Assembly (NCBI RefSeq): GCF_016808335.1 | Contig: NC_053143.1 | Coordinates: 50,313,441-50,377,440 of the forward strand | Length of the DNA stretch: 64,000 nt | Direction of reading: 5' to 3' | From: Panicum virgatum | Taxonomy: Eukaryota > Streptophyta > Magnoliopsida > Poales > Poaceae | Part shown: piece by piece, positions 10,326 to 20,966 of the stretch | How the letters are laid out: each line of letters begins with the position of its first letter | Numbering within the stretch: the stretch's first letter is position 1 | The notes under the pieces: model-generated | What the model saw: the letters and a program-made list of their open reading frames with translations, nothing else | The model's database searches: none | Told to the model about the DNA's origin: nothing | Position numbers and translations under genes: made by a program

Positions 10326-10397
10326 AAGAGCGTTTAAAGGAGCCAAATGATTGGAAAAATATATTTATTGTCGGTCTAACCCTTGCATCCAAACACT

Positions 10398-10760
10398 ACT
10401 TTAGTTAGAGTTAGTCATGAGCTAAAAACTAACTCTAACATCTAACTAAGCATTTTTTACGGATACGCGTATCTTAAAAAAACCGTGCACTGTGTAGCGT
10501 AGTTTATGAATGGAGTTTTGTGCAAATGTGGTTGGTCGACAGAGGGAAGAAATACGTCATGCAACAACATAAACATGTTTTTTTTCTCTTATTGCATTCT
10601 CACGAAGTAGCAAGTTAACAAATAATAATTGAAAGCCATGCACGGCACACGTGTAATCGTACATCATCCAAGCATACAGATGGTACATATGATGAAGCAG
10701 CCATCTATGTCGCCCCGCTGAAGCTGCAGCCTTGCTACTAGCAGGGGTCCGAGAGACAAG
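10398..10760. other. Spacer downstream of the DC1 gene
   Basis: This contains a further MITE-like palindrome (TTAGTTAGAGTTAG...CTAACTCTAACATCTAAC, about 10400-10447) and then the likely 3' UTR and downstream region of the minus-strand DC1 gene. No other coding frame is seen. Confidence 0.35.
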
Positions 10761-11189
10761 CTATTCCTCAGAGGCCTGTTCGTCGTCATGGCGAATGATT
10801 TGCTTCACGATCTCACTGACGAATGCGCCGATGGCGCTACCTGCAATTATGCTGCCCAAACCTCTTCCTGCAGGTAGTGGCGGCGGCTGGACATTGGGCG
10901 GCGGTCGTGGCGGCTGGACGTTGGCCGCGACTACTCCAACTTGGGGCGGCACTACTTGTGGCTGCTGGACAGACGACGACCCAAAGACGCATTCCCAGTG
11001 GAAGTTGAACATGCAGATGGCGCAGTTGTAGGCGTGAAGGCCGGCGAGGGGCTTGGTGCAGAGGTTGCAAGAAACGGCGGCGTTGTGGTGGTAGACTACA
11101 AGGAGAAGGTCGTGCTGGGGGTGGACGCCGCTCCCACAAATGCGTTGGGGCAAGGAGGGGTATCCGCCACCACCGACGCTTGTCATCAT
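10761..11189 (-). CDS. DC1 (divergent C1) zinc-finger protein with hydrophobic C-terminal tail
   Basis: This is a 142-aa protein from the Met at 11189. The frame is open further, to an ATG at 11267, but that ATG abuts a TATA box (11268-11275), so transcription should start downstream of it and the 11189 Met (in GVEMMTS) is preferred. Residues about 23-68 form one DC1 module: HPQHDLLL, CNLC, YNCAIC, FHWEC, with the Cys/His spacing of the plant C1_2/C1_3 families, which bind two zinc ions. A Pro-rich linker follows, then a Gly-rich hydrophobic segment (GLGSIIAGSAIGAFVSEIV, about residues 110-128) that could insert in or lie on a membrane. It is a single exon. DC1 proteins are plant-specific and often stress-linked; the precise role is unknown. 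It is shorter than typical multi-DC1 proteins. Confidence 0.75.
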   Translation of the reverse strand: MMTSVGGGGYPSLPQRICGSGVHPQHDLLLVVYHHNAAVSCNLCTKPLAGLHAYNCAICMFNFHWECVFGSSSVQQPQVVPPQVGVVAANVQPPRPPPNVQPPPLPAGRGLGSIIAGSAIGAFVSEIVKQIIRHDDEQASEE

Positions 11190-11267
11190 CTCCACTCCTA
11201 ACACTCTTGTTCGCTTATTAGCTAGCTTATAATTGTGAAGTGATGTATATGGAGTCGAAAAGCCCAT

Positions 11268-11275
11268 TATTTATA
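11268..11275 (-). promoter_or_regulatory. TATA box of the DC1 gene
   Basis: The minus strand reads TATAAATA within GGTCTATAAATAATGGG. It is 79 bp upstream of the preferred start codon, which leaves room for a 5' UTR of about 50 bases. Confidence 0.6.
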
Positions 11276-11358
11276 GACCATTTCGTCAAGGGTTTCGAGC
11301 CAATGATAGTAATACATGGCTCTCGGCGATTAGACCAAGTCCCGGTGCAATACTCCAT

Positions 11359-11708
11359 GGCCCTGTTTGATACAAGGGATAATCCTTAGCTCTCACGTTT
11401 TAGCTCCAAATTATCCCTCATGCATCCAAACAAATATGTGAGATAATTTTGAGCTAAAGTGGATTATCGCTCCCAAAATCTTTAGCCTTTCAATGAGTGA
11501 TAATAGTACTAATTTTGCATGGTCCCCACAAAAGAGGTGAGTATATATATGCACGCACGCCTAGACATGGGGAATGAGAGAGAGGGTGGGCATTAATTAG
11601 CCTATAGATCCAAATAAACAACCTACTTGGGCTAATCTTTAGCCTACCAATTCAAGCTAAACATTAGCCCTCAAAATTAGTCTTGGGCTAATGTTCCAAA
11701 CAGACCTC
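11359..11708. mobile_element. MITE, about 350 bp, GGCCCTGTTTG ends
   Basis: The left end is GGCCCTGTTTGATAC and the right end is ATGTTCCAAACAGACCTC, forming an imperfect terminal inverted repeat. Subterminal GGATAATCCTTAGC and GGCTAATGTT blocks and AT-rich content fit Tourist/PIF-like MITEs. There is no coding capacity. Target duplications are not clear. Confidence 0.55.
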
Positions 11709-13080
11709 ATGTTGGATGGTTTCAAATGTATTAATTGCACAACTAGATAGGATGTCTACTAGCTTATAATCAGCTGACTGACCGGGCACGGCTCTTGACA
11801 ATAAGGTATTGGCTTATTACCAGAATTGAAAATTCTAGATCCACTACAGCTCAATGGTTCTTATTAATCGGCTGGTGCCATGGTTTTGTTTTTGAAGCGC
11901 GCGCGTATGTGCAGCATTCTCTAGCTAATTAAACTTTTCCTGGGTTCCCTATCTCAAAAATGCACATCCACAGCAGCATGATTCAGCCAAACGTCCACAT
12001 ATAAACTCATTAATGGAGTCAAGCGCATGACAGCGTGGGCATGTCTGAACCAGTCCTTGCCTCCTTAATCAGATGATGGTGCAGGAATGGGACGGAGACC
12101 AGAGAGGGGGAGCAAATAGAAGTTTTTAAAAAATTCTCATCGATAAGAATAAATAAAGGCTTATGTTCCAAATTCAATCTGCCATGTCTCTACTCTAACC
12201 GCCAAGGAGACACAAGCCAACTCGACTCGTAACGCGCTCACCCTATGATCGGTTAGGAAAAGGCTCGCTGCAAAACGGAAGCAAACGAAAAGCAATCTAC
12301 TCTAGCACGGCACGACACGAAGCGGAAGTAACGTTTTACTCATCAGGTGCAAAAAAGTTTTTTTTTCAAAAAAGACTTCCAAAAGAGTTTTCTTCATTAA
12401 TAGGTATGCAACATTTCAATAATAATTAGCAAAGCTCAAAATTAAATGAAAGTAAAATTTAACGAAAAAGCCAATCAAGAAACTCCCTAAAATAATTAGA
12501 ACTAATCATCATAGAAGAGTCCCCTTAACTAACTAAGCATGCAAAGGCAAATAATTAAAGACAATTAATATAAGGCCATACCGCCATACCAGGAACAAAA
12601 ACTAATCAAGCATGCGAATTGCTTCAGACTCAATAGCAGGAGCAAAGACTAATCAGCTAGTTTAGCCATGGGAGCAGAAATTAAGTAACCAATGCAATGC
12701 AGAGACGAAATGCAAATTGAGTTGGATTGGTTTCTACTCTCTGTGCCTGGGCTGCGTGCCGCTGCTAGCACTGCTCTCCCTCCTGGGCTGGGCCACGTAC
12801 GTCCCCCGCCGCTGCAGGCTTCGGGAAGGCCTTGCTGCCAATCTTGTACCATTGGCGCCGGTCGGACAAGCGCTCGCCAGAAACGCTGCTGGCGCGCGAT
12901 ACACACCCGAGCATCCCACTCCAACCGTCCAATGGGGTGCACACCCACGTGCAGGTGCCAGCGTGAAGACTGGCGCCACACTCCTTCCCCCCTCCTTTTC
13001 ATTTTTCATTTTTTTCCATTCCATCTTTTTTGTGTTATATACTATTTTGTACATGTGTGTACATCGCGGACAAATTATAC
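11709..13080. other. Intergenic, no supported gene
   Basis: This is AT-rich with one GC-rich island (about 12740-12980). Overlapping frames on both strands of the island show no recognisable motif, start context or splice signal, so I do not call a gene. Confidence 0.4.
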
Positions 13081-13345
13081 ATAAAATTCTCTAAAGAACA
13101 TTCATAAAGATAAAAAGTTATAACATATAAGTTGTTCATACCATGAAAGTGGTGGCACAAAACTATGAGCAAGAAGAGTTATGCGTATAAGTTACAACTT
13201 TCTAAAAATGAAAAGTTATACATATAAGTTGTGTATAAGTTGACTAGAAGAAGCTAAGTTATACATACAGTTACGTGCATCGCAGAAGTGGCGCTACAAA
13301 ATTACACTCTTATAAGTTATCAGACAAAAGTTGTGTGCATAAGTT
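13080..13345. repeat. Degenerate AAGTTATACATATAAGTTG repeats
   Basis: At least six imperfect copies of AAGTTATACATATAAGTTGT or its parts occur between about 13115 and 13345, with spacing of roughly 30-60 bp. GC-richer flanks on both sides carry related AGCGGAA/CGACA strings (12300 and 13440). Confidence 0.4.
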
Positions 13346-14075
13346 ATGTAATCGTGGACATAAAAAAACACGCAAAGGAAATGGCGGGCAGCAGGGGAGG
13401 AAAACCAGAGTTGGAAGCGTAAAACACAAAAGAAACGCGACAGAAGCGGAACACGACAGACGCGGAAACCAAAAAAAGGAAAGGAGGACCTGTCTTAAAT
13501 CGCTCGCTGCTACCTGCTTTGGCGCGCGCTCACTGATTAGAATACTCCGCTCCTGATGCCTCTGATCTCATTAGCAATCTTATGGTGAAACTGAAACCGT
13601 GTCAACAAATCAAGGTTCCTATCAATGCACTTCTTGAAGCCCTTTTTTTTAATTTCTAGAACAAGCGAGTCCAAAATTTCATTACTCAGTCAGGAGCAAC
13701 GAGATGGATAGCTAGTACATGGGAAAATATAGAGGCTGAGATTTGGCTACACTGTTGGAGTTGCTCCAACAACACAGATTGCTATAGACTCTTTCGCAAT
13801 GAACACAGAACTATCCTTCCTTCTCTTATTCTATTCCTCATGTAACAAGCATACAAAATCAGTGAATGTTACAAATCAAGTTAAGCAACTCATGAAACCT
13901 TTCGTAAATTTCAGGAGAAAAAGCTCCGGTAATTTCGCTTTAACTAATCCCAAAATGTACACTCCCTACAGTAAGCCGAGCTCTCAATTCTGAAAACTCT
14001 GAACGGCCCAGCAGCCAGTTCATGTACACCTATACCAAATCCAACAAGAATAAGAGCAGCAGCTAGCTGCGGCCA

Positions 14076-16501
14076 CTAGATCGCGCACTCCTCCTGGGCG
14101 GCGGCGGCGCCGGCGCCGGCTCCGGCGTGACCTTCCATCGCGGCGACGTGCTCGTCGTGCATCGCCTTGAGGTCCGGGTGCCCGTGCCTGGCCGCGGCGA
14201 CGGCGTAGCAGCCGAGCGCGTACACGAAGGCCAGGAACACGAGCCCGAACAGCTGGAAGTTGGCGAGCTGCTCGGCGCGCTCCTGGGCGGCGTGCGCGCG
14301 GCACTCGATGTGGCCGCCGGCGTCGCGGGCGCAGCCGGCGGGGAGCATGGGCCCGTACAGCGTGAACGCCGTCTGGTAGAACCAGAGGCCCTGCAGGGCG
14401 ATGAGCACGCCGGAGGCGAGGTCGACGGGGAAGCTCCCCGGCAGGAGCGCGCCGAGGACGGTGGCGGCGATGCAGAGGCCGATGAGGACGACGAGGAGGT
14501 AGTGGTAGTAGCCCTCCAGGCCCATGTGGGTGGTGGAGTGGAAGTAGAAGAGCACGAACTCCGCCGTGAACGCCGTCGCCGCCGCCAGGCACAGGACGCC
14601 ATCGGTCAAGGGCAGGTACCTGCAGCGAGCACCTGTTAGGAACCTCTGCATGATAGATCATCTCTAACTGAAACAATGCCAGGTGGGTGAAAAAATAAGG
14701 CCTTTTTCGATCCATTATGCAGTCACAGGTCCACCCAGTGCCCAAATTACTGTCACTTTGTACTTCCAAAGGTAAGAATTTTAGGCACACTCTTGAGAAT
14801 TGAGATACAGACATACAGCTTCCAGCAAAAATTCCTACTTTATCAAACAAACTCTGACAGCTTAGTGCTTGCACTGAAACTGAACCTGTAAAGAATGTTC
14901 CAACCACTGAAACCCACATTGTCCTCCACATGGTAATGAGGTGATGATTGCTGTGTGCCATATTACTACTTTGCAACGAGAAGCATCATCACTCCCTTGA
15001 GTTAACAATGGTTGCAGGGACAACATAGCAAGATAAAACAAGATGGCAAAATGATTGCAGCAGGAAAAGAGAAAAGGTTGAGCAGGGATTCCATTGCACT
15101 ACGGACAGTATGATTGCAGGGGAAAAGGTTAAGCAGGGACTCACTCACCCATAAGCTTACTGGGGGCCCAACACTACTCAAATGCAAAACAGAGTCAGGC
15201 TGCACTTGCTACTGTACTTGGCAGCAGTGATACCGTGGCCCCACCTCCCACTTCCAAAGGCAAAAAGAAAAGGGACACACATAAATATCTCCATGAGCTC
15301 TCTTTTTGTCCTGCTCAAGCATGGCAGTTAATCCATGCCAATTCAGATTCTGCCCTGATGGTATTCAAAACAGCAGACTGAAGAGGAGTTCATGCCCCGT
15401 CAGAGAATTAACAACTAGTAATATAAGTACTAATAGTAGTTAGTAGACACTGAGGAGGATCCACTTACACCAACAGTGTTTGCAAAAACATCTAACATCT
15501 TTCCTCCCTTTTGCAAACTCTGGCTGCCTATTGGCTCCCTGATTAGAAAGGCACACGAGATGCATTCAAAAAGGCAGAGCACTAGGAAAGTAGTAGGAAA
15601 TTTCTCCCACATGAAAAAGCAGTCCTGGCTGCCATGAAAATACCACCAGTACAGGTACTTGCCGCCATTTGGTAGCCGAGCTGGAGCAGCTGGGCCACAT
15701 GGCTCGCCCTGGACCACCAGCTAATCCTGGTATAGTCAGTCGGTGGGTCCTCTCCTCTGGCGACCACTCGATCAAGAACACCACCGGATGCGGACGCCGG
15801 AATGGTCAAAAACCATCTGCAGCGGGGAAGATTCGTACGCCGCCCAACCAACCCAACCAACTACCCCACCTCCTCTTCCCTTCAATTCACATCTGATCGT
15901 CGTGTTCGTTCGTTCATCCCAAATAATCCCAGTCCTGATCTTGTTTTTGGAATCAAAATTTTTAGCTTTTGGTCATGTCAAGTTGGAACGAGTAGGAAAT
16001 TGAAGCTGGAATTCTTGTCGAGAAAGAAAAAAAATGGGATCTTGGTCGTGTGGATCGCGTTGGTTGGTTGACGCTGATCCGTGCAGGAGTAGTAGTGTGC
16101 TACTAGAAGAAGAAGAAGATGAGGAGGAGGAGCTGAGTGGCTGACCTGGGGTGGAGCTGGGAGGCGAGCGCGAGGGCGCCGAAGAGGAAGAACATGAGGA
16201 GCATGCCGCCGTGCTCGAGGTCGTTGAGGTGTGCGGGGTTGACCCCGCCGGCGGCGAAGATGCGGAGGTGCGTGGAGTAGAGCACCTCGACGCACATGTC
16301 CGCGAGGGCGCCGCCGGCGATGACGTAGAGCTCGAGCAGCCGCAGCGGCGACGACGAGGAGGCGCAGGGGACGGGGTTCCAGGCGCGGACGCGGAAGGCG
16401 GAGGGCGCTGCGGCGAAGCGCGACGCCGCGGACCAGGCCCGCCACAGCCCCACGAGCAGGAACAGCGTGCCGGGGAGCGCGTGGCCCTTGAAGGAACCCA
16501 T
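14076..16501 (-). CDS. TMEM45/DUF716-family multi-pass membrane protein, two exons
   Basis: Exon 1 is 16146-16501 and exon 2 is 14076-14619. The donor reads CCCAG|gtcagc and the acceptor gctgcag|GTACC; joining gives [10 protein letters not shown] in frame, 299 aa in all, the usual size for plant TMEM45-like proteins. The start [20 protein letters not shown] is the family's typical N-terminus, with the first membrane helix at once. About seven hydrophobic segments follow, including [35 protein letters not shown] and [23 protein letters not shown] and E residues in the helices ([22 protein letters not shown]) fit the family, as does the late LQGLWFYQ motif. The C-terminus is Ala/Gly-rich and cytosolic by prediction. 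Function is not well defined; some dicot relatives are tied to virus or pathogen response. The strong GC content and intact frame suggest a functional gene. Confidence 0.88.
14620..16145 (-). other. Intron of the TMEM45-like gene
   Basis: The intron is 1526 bp with GT-AG ends. It contains no long credible ORF and no obvious MITE; short frames here are chance. Confidence 0.8.
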
Positions 16502-17290
16502 CGGGGGAGCGCCGGCGGGCGGTGTTGGTTGGTGGGGCCGCCGCGCCGGAGGGTGGAGCTCCCGGGGCTGGCGGATCGCGGGTTGACTTTTGGGCGCGGC
16601 CGGCCTGGAGAGAGGAGGAGGTGCGGAGGCGGCTGCCGGGGATCGAGTGAGGCGAGGCGGTGCTAGGCGGAGGCGGAGCGGATGATTGGGTGATGATGGC
16701 AAGGGGCGGAATCAGAATCGGGGAAGCGTAAAGGGAAGGGAGAAGAGGGGAGAGGCGACGATGGTGTGGTGTCCTCTGTCTCTCGCACGCTCTGTTGCCG
16801 CCGTCCGAGTCGTTGCTGTGGGTCGGACCACGCCCAACCCGAGCTGGTGTAGCGGCGGGGCAGCGTGCGGTGGCGCTCGTGTGTGTACGAGCGAGTACAG
16901 CGGGGCAGAGCAGGAGAGACGAGGCGGCGGCGTGGCCTCGCTGGGGTTGGGGCCTTGGCCGCCTGCTGCTCTGCTCCGCTCTTGTGTACTCTGCTCTGGG
17001 ATCTCCACTCCCCCTGCCCAATCACCTTGTCTGTCGCGATGGAAGCGATCGATGCGGCTGCAGCTGCACGGCACAGCGGCAGGCGGCGTCGTGGACTCGG
17101 CTCGGCTCGGCTCGGCTCGGGGCCTGTGCCAGCGCCGCGCCGCGGATGCGGTGGGGGCAGTGAATGCGGTCGGCGGAGACTTGTGATTCCCTCCAAGCCT
17201 CCCAACCACGAGGGGTACTTGAGCAAACCGATGATTGTTTAATGAAGCTACTGCTCGCTCCTAAAATTTGACTGCAATCATGTGTTGGAT
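16502..17290. other. Promoter/5' region of the TMEM45-like gene, partly shared with the kinase gene region
   Basis: This is GC-rich. About 16740-16920 contains CGAGCTGGT.TAGCGGCGG and GTGGCGCTCGTGTGTGTAC.AGCGAGTACAG, which recur upstream of the kinase gene at 25200-25350. A short (GGCTC)n tract lies at 17097-17123. No convincing TATA box is seen. Confidence 0.45.
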
Positions 17291-17302
17291 CTTGCATCCG
17301 TT

Positions 17303-17313
17303 CCGGACCACAT

Positions 17314-17348
<35 letters not shown>

Positions 17349-17350
17349 TA
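17303..17350. repeat. (TTTA)n microsatellite
   Basis: About ten tandem TTTA units. Shorter related tracts occur at 19240-19264 and, inverted, at 25433-25448, each next to a GTTCC(G/A)G(C/A)CCACATTTATTT-type sequence, so the tract is part of a dispersed segment. Confidence 0.8.
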
Positions 17351-18019
17351 GCGACAGAAATTCCGTTACGGCATTTAGCGATATATAACTGACGTTTAGC
17401 GGGCTATAGCCGGTTTTAACGGGCTAAATGCCATAGCGGCTGCTCTTTCTAAAAGCTATAACGGTCTATAGCGGAAGCTATAGCCGACTATTTAAAATCT
17501 TATTTATATGCATGCTCAACGTATTAGTGCGCTTGGTTAATAAACTAAACTAGCTTGATTTTCCGTTCCTCCAGAATATGAATTAGTTCTCTGCTAATAT
17601 AACATTTTTTATTCTTTCATAGTATTAGAGCACGGCTAATAGATGCGGCGGCAGGGGGCGCAAAGCAAGCTAGCGTGGCTAGTATTTAATGCTGAAGCTA
17701 CAGCATCAGCAAGCTGGGCAAGCGGCAGCAGCCAATAAGCGTTGAACAAGACAATTGCACAGCAAATAGGAGCCCTACACCCGAGCATCCGCCCGCTGCT
17801 TGCCGGCGTCTCGTGAGACGTCTGCTTTTTTCTCTTTCTTAATTTTTCTCTTCCACATCAGACTCAGTGGGATTCCAACCAGCCATAATACCTGTACGTC
17901 TATGGAGTATTGTTTTGTCTATGGAGTATTGTTTTGCTCCGCATTTAACACTACTTTGATTTGTGTTCTCGACTACTACTAGTATAACCTAGTACTTAAT
18001 TAATAATGTTCTCCTGACT

Positions 18020-18560
18020 TCAATGCCAGATCAGTTTCAAGCAGCGCCAGGGCCAGCCCAGGAACAGCCGAGGCCCACAGCATCCGCACCCGCACCGTGC
18101 TGCCGGGTGAGCCCGGCCTGCTACCCGTGGGCCGCAGAAACCTCCAGCGCCGAGGAAAACGCTTCTCTGATCGCCACGACCTCCGCGTAGACGCGGCCGA
18201 TCGCCGGCCGGTCTCCCGGCGAGTCCGCAGCGCATCTCAGCCCGAGCTCGGCGAGCCGCTCGACGCACCCGAGGACGATCGCCCGGTCCTCCTCATCGTG
18301 ACGATCGGAGCCGCGTCTTGCTTAGCCGGGGTCGTGGTGCGGCGGGACGACGACGACGAGGCCGCCGTCCAGAATCTCGCAGACGTCCCGTGGGAGCACG
18401 GCCTCGACGAGCCCGCGGAGGCTCAGCCCGCCCTCGAACGGGCCGTCGGTCGGGCGCCTCCCGGTGATCATCTCCAGCAGGATGATGCCGTAGCTGTAGC
18501 GCCAAGTGGAGCCGATCCAGATGCGCTCCCACGAGGACCTCTCCGTCCACTCCATAAGAG
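18020..18560 (-). pseudogene. LRR receptor kinase 3' fragment, copy 1 (kinase C-lobe)
   Basis: The minus strand encodes SYGIILLEMITGRRPTDGPF and GGLSLRGLVEAVLPRDVCEIL, the subdomain IX-X region of Xa21/FLS2-type LRR receptor kinases. After a stop and frame change it continues to the C-terminal ELGLRCAADSPGDRPAIGRV-like segment and REAFSS. Catalytic lysine, HRD and DFG are not present; only the last third of the kinase remains. 17500-18020 downstream resembles 19260-19500, which flanks copy 2, so the copies arose by duplication of this 3' region. Confidence 0.7.
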
Positions 18561-18949
18561 CAAGCCTGACGATCTAGCTTCATTGCTGACTGCAAGGATC
18601 TATGCAGTTTATCTTATAGTCTATTAATATGGTGGTTTAGTTTTTCACCATTAATACATGGCATATTTGTCTATTTCACAAGTTTTTCTGATTCTTGTGT
18701 CAAAAATGGTTGCAAACTTGCAGCCCACATCTCCACTCTCTCCCTTCTATCTTCTTCCTCTCAGCATTTAGACTGCTTGCAACTTGCTATAATACTTACT
18801 CTAATGCTATAACTGCTGCTGCTACTAGCTGTGTTGGAAAGATAGATACTCTCCTGCAGCCAGTCCGGGCCGGGCGTGATGCAACGACATCCGCAGCAGA
18901 TCAGCGATTTCATTAATTGGACTCGTGTGAACCGTGTTTCGACTTCTTA

Positions 18950-19181
18950 GACTTTGTTTAGTTCGTGAAATTTTTTAAATTTTTTTACTGTAGTACTTTC
19001 ATTATTATTTAGCAATTAATATTTAATTATAGACTAATTAGGTTTAAAAGATTTATCTTATTATTTACAGTTAAACTGTATAATTAATTATTTTTTTAAC
19101 TGCATTTAATACTCTATGCATATGTCCGAAGATTCGGTGTGATGAATACTGTAGAAATTTTTTTGGGAACTAAACATGGCC
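18950..19181. mobile_element. MITE, about 230 bp, TTTGTTTAGTT ends
   Basis: It runs from ACTTTGTTTAGTTCGTGAAATTT to AAATTTTTTTGGGAACTAAACATGGCC and contains the ATTCGGTGTGATGAATACTGTAG block. The same family occurs in the opposite orientation at 40998-41226 (ACATCGAATCTTTGGACACATG). It is a very common grass MITE; its superfamily is not certain. Confidence 0.65.
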
Positions 19182-19732
19182 TTCCTTACTGCACCCATCC
19201 TGTAACCATGTGTTGTCTATCATCCGTTCCAGCCCACATTTATTTATTTATGTATTTATTTATTTGTCCTGTAATTTACATGCATGCTCGACGTATTAGT
19301 GTGCTTGGTTAATAAACTAAACTAGCTTGATTTTGCTTTCTTCCCGAATTTGCATTTGTTCTCTTGCTAATATAATATTTGTCTATTACTGTATTATTTT
19401 GTACTAGTATTAGCCGTACGTCCATGGAGTATCCACATTTAATATTTTGATTTGCTTTCTCGACTACTGCTATAAACTGCTAATTAGTAATCTTCTCTTC
19501 TTGGCTTGAGTGCCCGATCGGTTTCACGCAGCGCTAGGGCCAGCCCAGGAACATCGAGGCCCGAAGCACCCGCACCGTGTCGCTGGGTGGGCCGGGCCTG
19601 CTGAAACCTCTAGCGTCGAAGGAAACGTTTCTCTGCTCGCAACGACCTCTGTGTAGGGGTTGTAATGGGCTATGACGCTATTAGTTTTTTCACAGCTCAA
19701 TAAAATTCTTAAATTATTTAATTTAAATTATA

Positions 19733-20106
19733 CTCCATCCGTCTTATAATATTTGCATTTTTAGGATGGGGCACGAAAACCAACGATGCAAATAAAATTA
19801 CGAAAATGTCCCTATAAAGCTCAAACGCTATACATACGCAGGGGAGCAGCATTAGTACGGACTAGTATAAGCGTGTGGATAGTAGCGTCATTGTTGTTGT
19901 GCAGGGAAAGGGAAGAAGGGAATGAGTGGACGAGAGCATCCCAGGCTTCCGTCAATTTTTTTCTTTGTTTAATGCTCGTCCAGAAGCCTCGGTAGTGCAC
20001 CATGTACTGCCGTCTGCTGTTGTGCATGAAACTTTGTGCAAGTCGACCTTTAATTGTGGGAAAAATTTTGAATCGTAAATGTGCGATTAATTCAGGACGG
20101 AGGGAG
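19733..20106. mobile_element. Stowaway-like MITE, TA target duplication
   Basis: It runs from CTCCATCCGTCTTATAATA to CAGGACGGAGGGAG, flanked by TA on both sides (19731-19732, 20107-20108). At 374 bp it is longer than a typical Stowaway. A second copy lacking the left terminus is at 62489-62870. Confidence 0.75.
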
Positions 20107-20456
20107 TATAAGATTAGAGCCCGGTCTCTAATTCAAAATCTTAAGCCTTTACCACCCCTACCACCATGCTGACGCGTCCGATCGCCCGCCAATCCCCCGG
20201 CGAGTCCGCGGCGCATCTCAGCCCGAGCTCGGCGAGCCGCTCGACGCAGCTCCGAGCTCCGATCCGAGGGACTCCGACGAGCCCGCAGAGGTTCAGCCCG
20301 CCCTCGAACGGGCCGTCGGTCGGGCACCTCCCCGTGACCATCTCCAGCAGGATGATGCCGTAGCTGTAGACGTCTCCTGCCGTCGAGATCTCTAGACCCA
20401 TCCCGTTTTCTGCAACGAAATGCAAGCAAACATATGTGTATAGCTGGTCATTCTCA

Positions 20457-20966
20457 TCTATTATTATCTTATTATTTGACCAACAAACGGAGCCTCCACA
20501 TTCGCTCTCAAAGTCTAGAAATTCTCATGTTAATCGGAAAAAAATAGAAAAATAAAAAATTACCCACCACTTCCATTACGATAAAAATTAGCCTAAAATA
20601 CCCCTGTGCCTAATTAAAAAGCACCCACCAATGTCATTATGAAAAATTAAATATAAAATATAATTTAGCTATGTATCAGTTACAAATATATACTATTAAT
20701 AAAAACTAAAGCTAACAACAATCAATCAAAATAAAATGAAAATAAGAATAATTATCTGCATAATATTATTAAATCTCAACAAATCAAAATGTTATTATAG
20801 GTAAATCATAGTTGAATTGTTTTAATCAACAATAAGATATAATTTATGATAATGAACAGGATGATGTATGGTAAAAAAATAGTATAACCCTTAAGTAAGG
20901 ATACAACGACATGCAAATTTTTGAATTTTCAATACTAGCCGTGCAAATGCACGACTATACGCCTAG
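20457..20966. mobile_element. Non-autonomous Helitron, 510 bp
   Basis: It starts TCTATTATTATCTTATT and ends with a hairpin (CCGTGCaaatGCACG, 20939-20953) about 9 bases before the terminal CTAG at 20963-20966. It is inserted between A (20456) and T (20967). The empty site is visible in the homologous intron of the full-length receptor kinase at 28109/28110, where GGTCATTCCCA is followed directly by TTCTTTAG. No Rep/helicase is encoded. Confidence 0.8.

Larger units (their letters stand above)
8587..10397. mobile_element. TIR DNA element with captured carboxylesterase gene pieces
   Basis: The left end reads GGCCATGTTTGGATACC. The right end reads GCATCCAAACAC, whose complement GTGTTTGGATGC pairs with the left end, so the termini form a short TIR of the GGCC-TGTTTGG kind seen in grass PIF/Harbinger- and hAT-type MITEs. 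Inside are coding fragments of an alpha/beta-hydrolase, split by a second inverted-repeat element (about 9145-9985). No transposase is visible. The right boundary is uncertain because a related MITE-like sequence follows to about 10440. Target duplications were not resolved. Confidence 0.5.

Noticed and set aside
12649..13084. Possible gene in the GC island (117 to 130 aa frames on both strands)
   Set aside because: No recognisable motif, no matching splice sites or promoter, and three overlapping frames look equally good.
14127..14639. 170-aa plus-strand frame opposite the TMEM45-like exon 2
   Set aside because: It is the antisense shadow of a GC-rich exon, Glu/Val/Gly-rich with no motif.
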